A DNA stretch of 64,000 bases from Tetracentron sinense (taxonomy: Eukaryota; Streptophyta; Magnoliopsida; Trochodendrales; Trochodendraceae), in contig CM026557.1 of NCBI GenBank assembly GCA_015143295.1, positions 28,615,760 to 28,679,759 of the forward strand. The letters are read 5' to 3'. Made by a program: the position numbers and the translations under genes. The stretch's first letter is position 1, and the number at the start of each line of letters is the position of its first letter. Positions 58,160-64,000 of the stretch are shown piece after piece. Below the pieces are notes generated by a model. It saw only the letters and a program-made list of their open reading frames with translations, did not search any database and was not told where the DNA came from.

Positions 58160-59139
58160 TTAGTGTGACTATTATGCAAAAGCATGGGTTTTGCGCATAA
58201 AATAAACCCTTGAGGAACCTAAACGATAACATGGAAGTTGCTTTTTTCTCCCTCTGTAATTTTTCGCTAGGCAAGCAAAATATCAAGAGTGATGCTTTAT
58301 ACAGCTTTTCCATATGGTTATACTTGCCAGGGAAAAGGCAGTTGGAAAATAGTGATGGTAATTAACTAAAAACAAGGACTATCATACTATCTTTATCCCA
58401 TCTAAATACCCAAACTATCTTGGTTGCGCTTCTGAGGGGACAGGATATGGAGGAACTTTCTAATTCTGATCCTTTGATGTACGGTTTCAGCCCTCGGTAA
58501 CAATCAGGCATCCAGTTTAACGAATTTGAAATTTTATGAACGAGTCAGGCTAATCAAGAAATTGCTTAAAGATGTCAGTCTCCATAGTTGGCAACATTGA
58601 TACCACAAGTTGGTTCAAAACACATCTTCACTCATTAACCTTCCCTACTAACTTACCTGATGGCCTACCAAAGGAAAACGATATGCTTGATTCAGTTGTC
58701 AGTTTCTAATTATACACGAGCATTTTAATGTTTTGTTTTTGTTCATACCTTCTCATTAGCTGCCCTCTATCACGAAGGAACAGATTTGTTGCATCACCAG
58801 TAGAACTTTCGCTAGCAGCTCAAATTCCTACGAAATTTCTGTGATGTGCTCTAGAATGGCAATCTTTCCATCCTTTTTTTTGATCAGTGCAATCTTTCCA
58901 TCCTTTTGGATGATATTCGTTCAAACTTAAACTGTGTACAAATTTTTCACTTTAATCTTTACCTGTTTCAAGGATGTCTTGTTATGTTATATCTTTGCTA
59001 CAAATATATATGTTATGTTTTAATATTTTGCGATATATTCCAAGGAGAAGGGAAATACATGAGAAATTTTTGTAGAGAGTTTGTGGTTTGAAATTTACAA
59101 CGAGGAATACATATAGCACGAATTTATTGTATCCAAGTG

Positions 59140-59290
59140 TATAGACATCGCCTAGGTGACTGCTTCCCCTAGCCAACATCAGGATCTAGGCAGGCATTCA
59201 TTAAAACATGGTCGCCTAGTGGTCCCTAGGAATCACTGCCTTGGTGCTAAGGCGCCAGTTCAAAGGTGGTCACCATAGATTCACATAAAG
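59140..59290. repeat. CGCCTAGG / GGCGCC-rich dispersed repeat
   Basis: Repeated ATCGCCTAGGTGA, GTCGCCTAGTGG and TGCTAAGGCGCC words. A similar AGGCAACC/TAGGCAAC motif set occurs at 31180-31315. Of unknown type. Confidence 0.4.
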
Positions 59291-60489
59291 TTAGGTATTG
59301 TTTATAAGATCTTTATCAGTGCCTTGTTGCCACTATTTCATGGATCCTATTCCACAACTCAAGTCTATAAAGAGCGATGCTATTTACAAGACAAATAAAT
59401 GTATAGAATTAAACATATTTTACTTAATGATATAGAGTACCAAAGGTTTCTTTAATAGAAAGAAAAAAGTGTCCAAGGTTTTGGGGAACTTTGTCTAGCC
59501 GCATCTTGCCATCTCTTCTCTAAAAAGAAAGAAAAGGTCGAATTCTCTCTTTCTTTCAATTTATGTTTTCTTTCCATTTATTGTTTAGATATTACATTTT
59601 TGCTTTGATTACATTGTTTGTATCTTTGTGCAGAAATGTTGTGTTATTCTTGTGAGGTTTCTTTAAATTATATTTTTTGATCATTTTTTATTCTTACAAT
59701 TTTATGGAAATATTTGTGCCTTTGTTATTATTGATACATAGATTTACTTAACGGATCAAAAAGAAAAAAATTGTTCTAAATATTTTAGTTTTCTAATTTG
59801 GAATAAAGAACACACATTTAAAATGTAACTGTAGACCCAAGATTTTAACCCCACTCCCGATCAGGATTGAACCCGAGGAGGAATAGCGATAAAAATGCAG
59901 AAAAGAAAGAATCGCCACCTATTTAGATTGTGAGGGAAAATAGGGTCCCTGAGAAGGTTAGATAAGGCTTTGGTCTGGAAATAGAGTTCAAGGTAACAAT
60001 TCATTTGAGTTAGGGGAAGGTGTTAGGTTTGGTCTGGAAATAAAGTTCAAGGTAAGAATTCATTTGAGTTAGGGGAAGGTGTTAGGCACCCTTAAACTCC
60101 CATCCGGAGATGGTTATCTAATCCCTAAGTCTGAATTAAAGTGGGGGAAACCATAAGAAAACCTTCCATTTCATCTATATGCTTGACAAATGTTATATGA
60201 ACAATAATGTACATGTTAAAATAAGCAAGGACAGAACATGGGCTCTATCCTGGGTGAGCTGAACCCGATCAGGGTTGCATACGTATCTACTGTTAGTGGA
60301 ATCAAGCCACACGTAGTTCCAGATGGTAGTTGATGGTTTGTTTGGATTGTGGGTGTTTGAAAGGCTAGGATATTCTTTTGGATGTGAGGGTATTTTTGAA
60401 TGGTTTAAGCTCATATTGAGGAGCGTTTGGGCCTTTTAAGCTCTTGCCAGGGAGCCTCTGGATTTGACTAGGGATTTGATAGGTTTAGT

Positions 60490-60865
60490 AGGGTTTGAAC
60501 CAAGGTTTGAACCGAGGTTTGGACAGAGGTTTGACTGGGTTGGTAAGGTTTTAACCATGGTTTGAATCGAGGTTCGGACAGAGGTTCGACAGGGTTGGTA
60601 AGTTTTGAACCATGGTTTGAATCGAGGTTCGGACAGAGGTTCGACAGGGTAGGCTAAGTTTGAACCGAAGTTCGGGCAGAGGTTCGATAGGGTAGGCTAG
60701 GTTTAAATCAAACCGGGCAGGTGTTTGATAGGGTTTGTAAGGTTTGAACCAGGGTTTAAACCGAGGTTTGAACAGAGTTTCGACAGGGTAGGCAAAGTTT
60801 GAACTGAAGTTCGGGCAGAGGTTCAACAGGGTAGGCTAAGTTTAAATCAAATTGGGCAGGGGTTT
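60490..60865. repeat. Tandem repeats of 50-65 bp in the solo LTR
   Basis: Six or more diverged units with GGTTCGACAGGGTTGGTAAG or GGTTCGACAGGGTAGGCTAA, then TTTGAACC and GAGGTTCGGACAGAGG. Units occur as two interleaved types. Confidence 0.85.
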
Positions 60866-61319
60866 GATAGGGTTTGGAAAGCAGTCTAAGCTAGAATTTA
60901 AAAGACTAGATTTTTAAAGCAATTAATAAAGCTAATAAAAATTGAAAGCAAGACTAGAGATAGAAAAATTACCTACCCGAAAATCTGGTGAACTTTCAGA
61001 AAAAGGGGGATTTCCATATAAAACAAAAATTCCCCGAACTTCGAACTCCCGAGAAATGAATCTCTAAGGGTTTTCTAAGTCCTAGGAATCAAAAAACCAA
61101 GGGAAATGGTGTAGAAATTGGTGAGGATTTGAGAAAGAGTCCTTGGGCTTTTATAGGAAAGGGAAAAGAGGAAAAACCCCCTCTTTTCCGATGTGGGACT
61201 ATTTTTTTTGAAAATTTTTGTTATGGCCATTTATGTGAAAAACGACAAGAACAAAAAAGTCAACAAAGACGGAAAGTTAAGGCTGTTTACGCAGGAAAAA
61301 GTCCAAAAAAACCCAATTC

Positions 61320-61445
61320 ACTTTGGTCGTTTATGGTATAAATGACCTTATGAAAAAACCTATAAAAATCTGGTCGTTTATGGTATAAACGACTAGGATT
61401 TTTAAGCCCAAAAAGGTCTGGTCGTTTTTACCAAAAACGACCAGC
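61320..61445. repeat. Three tandem hairpins TGGTCGTTTnTnnnAAACGACCA
   Basis: GGTCGTTTATGGTATAAATGACC, CTGGTCGTTTATGGTATAAA CGACTAGG and TGGTCGTTTTTACCAAAAAC GACCA follow one another. Each is a self-complementary 20-25 nt unit. Confidence 0.85.
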
Positions 61446-61804
61446 TTATTTTCTGTTTTTTGTTTATTTTTGCCTCGTCACATATCATTTTCTGGTTCGC
61501 TGAAAGCCTGATTTTGCGTTTTAAGCCCGATTTGTGCCCGAAAACAGCCGAAATTGAACTGATAAATCCACAAAAAAATATTTTAGATGAAAAGTGAGTT
61601 TTTTAGTATTTTCAGGGGTATTTCGGTCATTTTGCACTCTAGGGGCATTTTGGTCATTTTTCAGCTTTGGGGGCATTTTCCAGAAATTTGGGCATATAGA
61701 AATAGGGTTTAAAGAGAGATTTAAAAAGTGTTTTTGAGAGGTTTTTGAAAAGGCTTTGAAGGTGCAAAAAGAGGTTAAAGGGGTGCAAAATTGGGGTGTT
61801 TACA

Positions 61805-63456
61805 ATAACATTTTTTGTAACTTCTTTTTCTGAGATTTCTGATAGGAACTTGTGGAAATCAAAAAAATAAAACTTCCTGAGAATTGCATTGCTGAAAAAA
61901 AAGTTCAAAATGTATTTTTGTGACAATGCTTTGTACTGCATACGGTCCTTTTATGTTTGAGAAATGGGTAATATTTATGTGAACTTGAAATCCTCATTAT
62001 TGGAACTTGGAGTATTGATACAAGATAGAATGGTGGTTGCGAATTAGCAATTTAGTATTGTTGTTCAAATTAATTGAAACCCCATGAATACAAGGACATG
62101 ACAAAGATATTCGACAAATTTTAAGCTTTCACATTTCCATTTTCATATTTCTTTCTCCGTCTTATTTATTTTTCTTTTGGTTATAGTTATTAGAGTAGGA
62201 CTTTTGCACGCGAAGGACAAACACTTATATTCTTGATAGAATATTTTTTGTGGTATTTTGGACCTAGGTATGCGCAATTCATTTTTTTCATTTCCTATCT
62301 CCTCTGCAGTGAGCATCAGTGTATGAATGAGCCTAGTCCTCTATTAATGGGGTTATTTTGATATTGATATGGAGTATAAATTGACTTGGGGCAATATTTT
62401 ATTTCCTATTTTTTTATTTTTTGCATTTTACCTTCAGAAATTTATCCCTTCTTAATTCATATTTCTTATGTAAGTTCAGTTAATGTGGTATTCTGATTAT
62501 ATGGAAAAGGTTTTTACTTTTTATCACATTTCGTTTTGGTATGCAAATGTATAGCCAAAGGTAGCATGCAACTGCACTTTGGTGATTAGAATTTAATTTT
62601 ATTCATCAAATTCATAACAAGTAAAGATGAAGATTAAATTGTGCAATATAATATTCAAACATTATGGCACTCTTTTTTGTGTGAAAAATCATATTGAATG
62701 TCTCGAGGTAATATTTAAGAGAGAAGAGGAGGATAAATTGAAGAAACCCTTAGAACGATTGTACCCCTCCAAATTTTCAAACCCTTATTTTATCATCAAG
62801 TTCTTTTAATACCCCTCTTTGCATTTTTGTTAAGTTAATTTACTATCCTTTTCTATTAGAAAAAGTATTTCACTAGTAGCGCTCACTTGAAGCTTTGACT
62901 ACGTTTTTTGCATTGTGCTTTTTTTTTTTTTTAAATTTAAATATTTGGCTACAATAATTATCTAGTGTATTTGATGCATGGTTCAAAGTATTGGCATCGG
63001 TAAGGCGATTTTAGGATACGTATCGGGGATCAGTCCGATACTCGCCGATATGCCGGAAAAAATTAAGATACACAAAAAAAAACTTGGATACCTTAAATAA
63101 AACTTTTTTTTTATGCAAATATAATTAAAAACAAACTAAATGAAGTTTTCAAACTGCATTTATAATTTTTTTTTATAATTATACATATGAGAGTTAAGAA
63201 TTCTACAAGTTAAAAAGTCACTGATATATGCATCTTTTCCCTCCTCCTCCTCCTAAATATGAGTCATCAGAGTCCTCATCAATTCATCGAACTCATCATC
63301 ATCATCATCATTACCCTCATTCTTATTCAGTTCAGCCTCGCTCGGTCCAGCTCACTCGATCCTGCCCCACTAGTACCAGCATTGCCTTTCGGTCCAGCTT
63401 CACTCGTCATATTGCCCCTAAGGGCTTCTCTCTCCTCAGGTGTTCAATATTTTCTA
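61805..63456. other. AT-rich DNA between two LTRs
   Basis: Mostly T-rich, with homopolymer runs. 62985-63070 is a plant dispersed repeat with GATACGTATCGGGG and CGATACTCGCCGATA. 63240-63440 is CT-rich with a (CAT)n run at about 63295-63315. No exon recognised. Confidence 0.4.
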
Positions 63457-64000
63457 TGTGACGCCCCGAACCCGCGCCTAGGGAATCAAGTTCCGAGACG
63501 CGTGTCCGTTCGTCAAATCATGCAAGTGGAAGACTTTATCCGCGAAAATGCGGGAAATTTAAACATTTATCAGATGCTTCCAAAAAGCAAATAATACCTG
63601 TCATCACAATAGCCATCATACAAACCATATACCTGTATTATTTACATCAAATTTGTTTTACAAAAGTAGGCGTTTCTATCACGCCGGGTACAACTCGTAC
63701 AAGCTTCCAAAATGTCCAGTTGGACTTTTCACTTACTGGTCAGCAACTCCGAGATCTACTGACTTAAAAAGTCAGTGAGCTATGAAGCCCAATAAAACCA
63801 CAATCCTTCTAAACTATTTTCCACATAATAACACGCATCAATAATGATATAATAAGCAGTTCAATTTGCATGTTACAGTAAAATAGAACAGTATATAATA
63901 AATTGTGACCCAAGGTCACTTAGGGTTACGTCACTCTAATAGAGATTCCCGACCTCACATTACTTTCCAATTATGAGGTTCAGTTATAAATGTATTATAT
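63457..64000 (-). mobile_element. Gypsy-like LTR, cut by window edge
   Basis: Begins TGTGACGCCCCGAACCCGCG, the complement of an LTR end like those at 14037 and 46256. It contains AGCTCACTGACTTTTTAAGT-type complement at about 63755-63785, analogous to the CTCGCTGAGTATTCC block. It runs past the window end, so length, target duplication and completeness are unknown. Confidence 0.6.

Larger units (their letters stand above)
59830..61804 (-). mobile_element. Solo LTR (Ty3/gypsy, probably Tat/Ogre-like)
   Basis: On the minus strand it starts TGTAAACACCCCAATTTTGC at 61804 and ends GGGTCTACA at 59830. GTAAC before and ATAAC after differ by one base, fitting a slightly decayed 5-bp duplication. A minus-strand TATAAAAGCCC at about 61158 is the likely promoter TATA box. 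The plus-strand phrase GGGGAAGGTGTTAGGCACCC is typical of Ogre/Tat-type LTRs. It contains tandem repeats (60490-60860) and hairpins (61320-61445). No coding domain adjoins it. Confidence 0.75.
57679..63456 (+). other. Probable long first intron of the LARP1-like gene
   Basis: Starts with a good donor. AT-rich, no exon recognised. Contains a Tourist-like MITE (57870-58159), a CGCCTAGG-rich repeat (59140-59270), a solo LTR (59830-61804) and an AGTATTGGCATCGGTAAGGC/GATACGTATCGGGG repeat (62985-63070). Assignment as intron is inference. Confidence 0.4.

Noticed and set aside
59855-59885. AGGATTGAACCCGAGG, like a reversed B box
   Set aside because: Lies inside a solo LTR with clear boundaries and no A box. 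Treated as chance.
60551-60826. Repetitive 91-residue minus-strand frame (KPRFKPWFKPY-like)
   Set aside because: By-product of tandem repeats in a solo LTR. No start context or domain.
63228-63594. Open frames with PPPPP, HHHHHH and serine-rich sequence near the window end
   Set aside because: Composition comes from a CT-rich and (CAT)n tract. The frames run into the LTR beginning at 63457, and no domain or splice structure supports a gene.

Overview
This is a window of a repeat-rich angiosperm nuclear genome. Evidence: plant-type intron borders, plant Ty3/gypsy lineages (Tat and Tekay-like chromovirus), Ty1/copia, L1, SINE, PIF/Harbinger, CACTA, hAT-like and Mutator-like elements, and two recognisable plant host genes. 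The species cannot be told from the sequence. No bacterial-style operons, CRISPR arrays or organellar genes are present.

Layout. 1-15059 is a nest of LTR retrotransposon fossils: the 3' part of a gypsy LTR at the window edge, a minus-strand Tat-lineage gypsy element (1585-7029), a solo LTR (7552-9797) and a minus-strand copia fragment (9798-15059) whose LTR was entered by a 3.6-kb solo LTR flanked by TGAAT duplications. 15060-18005 holds the 3' end of another copia element and one terminus of a CACTA transposon. 18006-25200 is a field of small elements: Mutator-type MITEs, long-armed foldbacks, Helitron-like ends, a SINE candidate, and an L1 fragment.

25200-37770 is dominated by the minus-strand host gene for a UBP1-associated protein 2 (UBA2)-type RNA-binding protein (CDS 36174-37661). 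Splice-donor-like sequence directly after its stop codon suggests that the low-repeat, AT-rich DNA to its left is 3'-UTR intron and exon sequence, into which L1 fragments, a 604-bp MITE and a 98-bp perfect palindrome have landed. 37990-52130 is again repetitive: a Tekay-like gypsy fragment, MITEs, solo LTRs of copia (40106-41415, TSD GCAAG) and gypsy (44213-46256), a histone H4 pseudogene between hAT-like termini, and a SINE.

52161-56879 is a 4.7-kb PIF/Harbinger DNA transposon with matching termini, TTA target duplications and both of its genes (Myb/SANT ORF1 and DDE transposase), now decayed. Its right end lies about 80 bp from the TATA box of the second host gene, a LARP1-like gene on the plus strand. 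Only the first coding exon of that gene (57436-57678) is recognised. The remainder of the window looks like its long first intron, carrying a Tourist-like MITE, a 2-kb solo LTR and, at the edge, part of another LTR.

I did not find a convincing new biological system. The best leads are the spacer-less 98-bp palindrome, the H4 pseudogene between transposon ends, the tandem 5' splice sites abutting the UBA2 stop codon, and the lineage-specific minisatellites and GATC-palindrome clusters inside LTRs. All functional statements are inferences from sequence reading. No searches were run.
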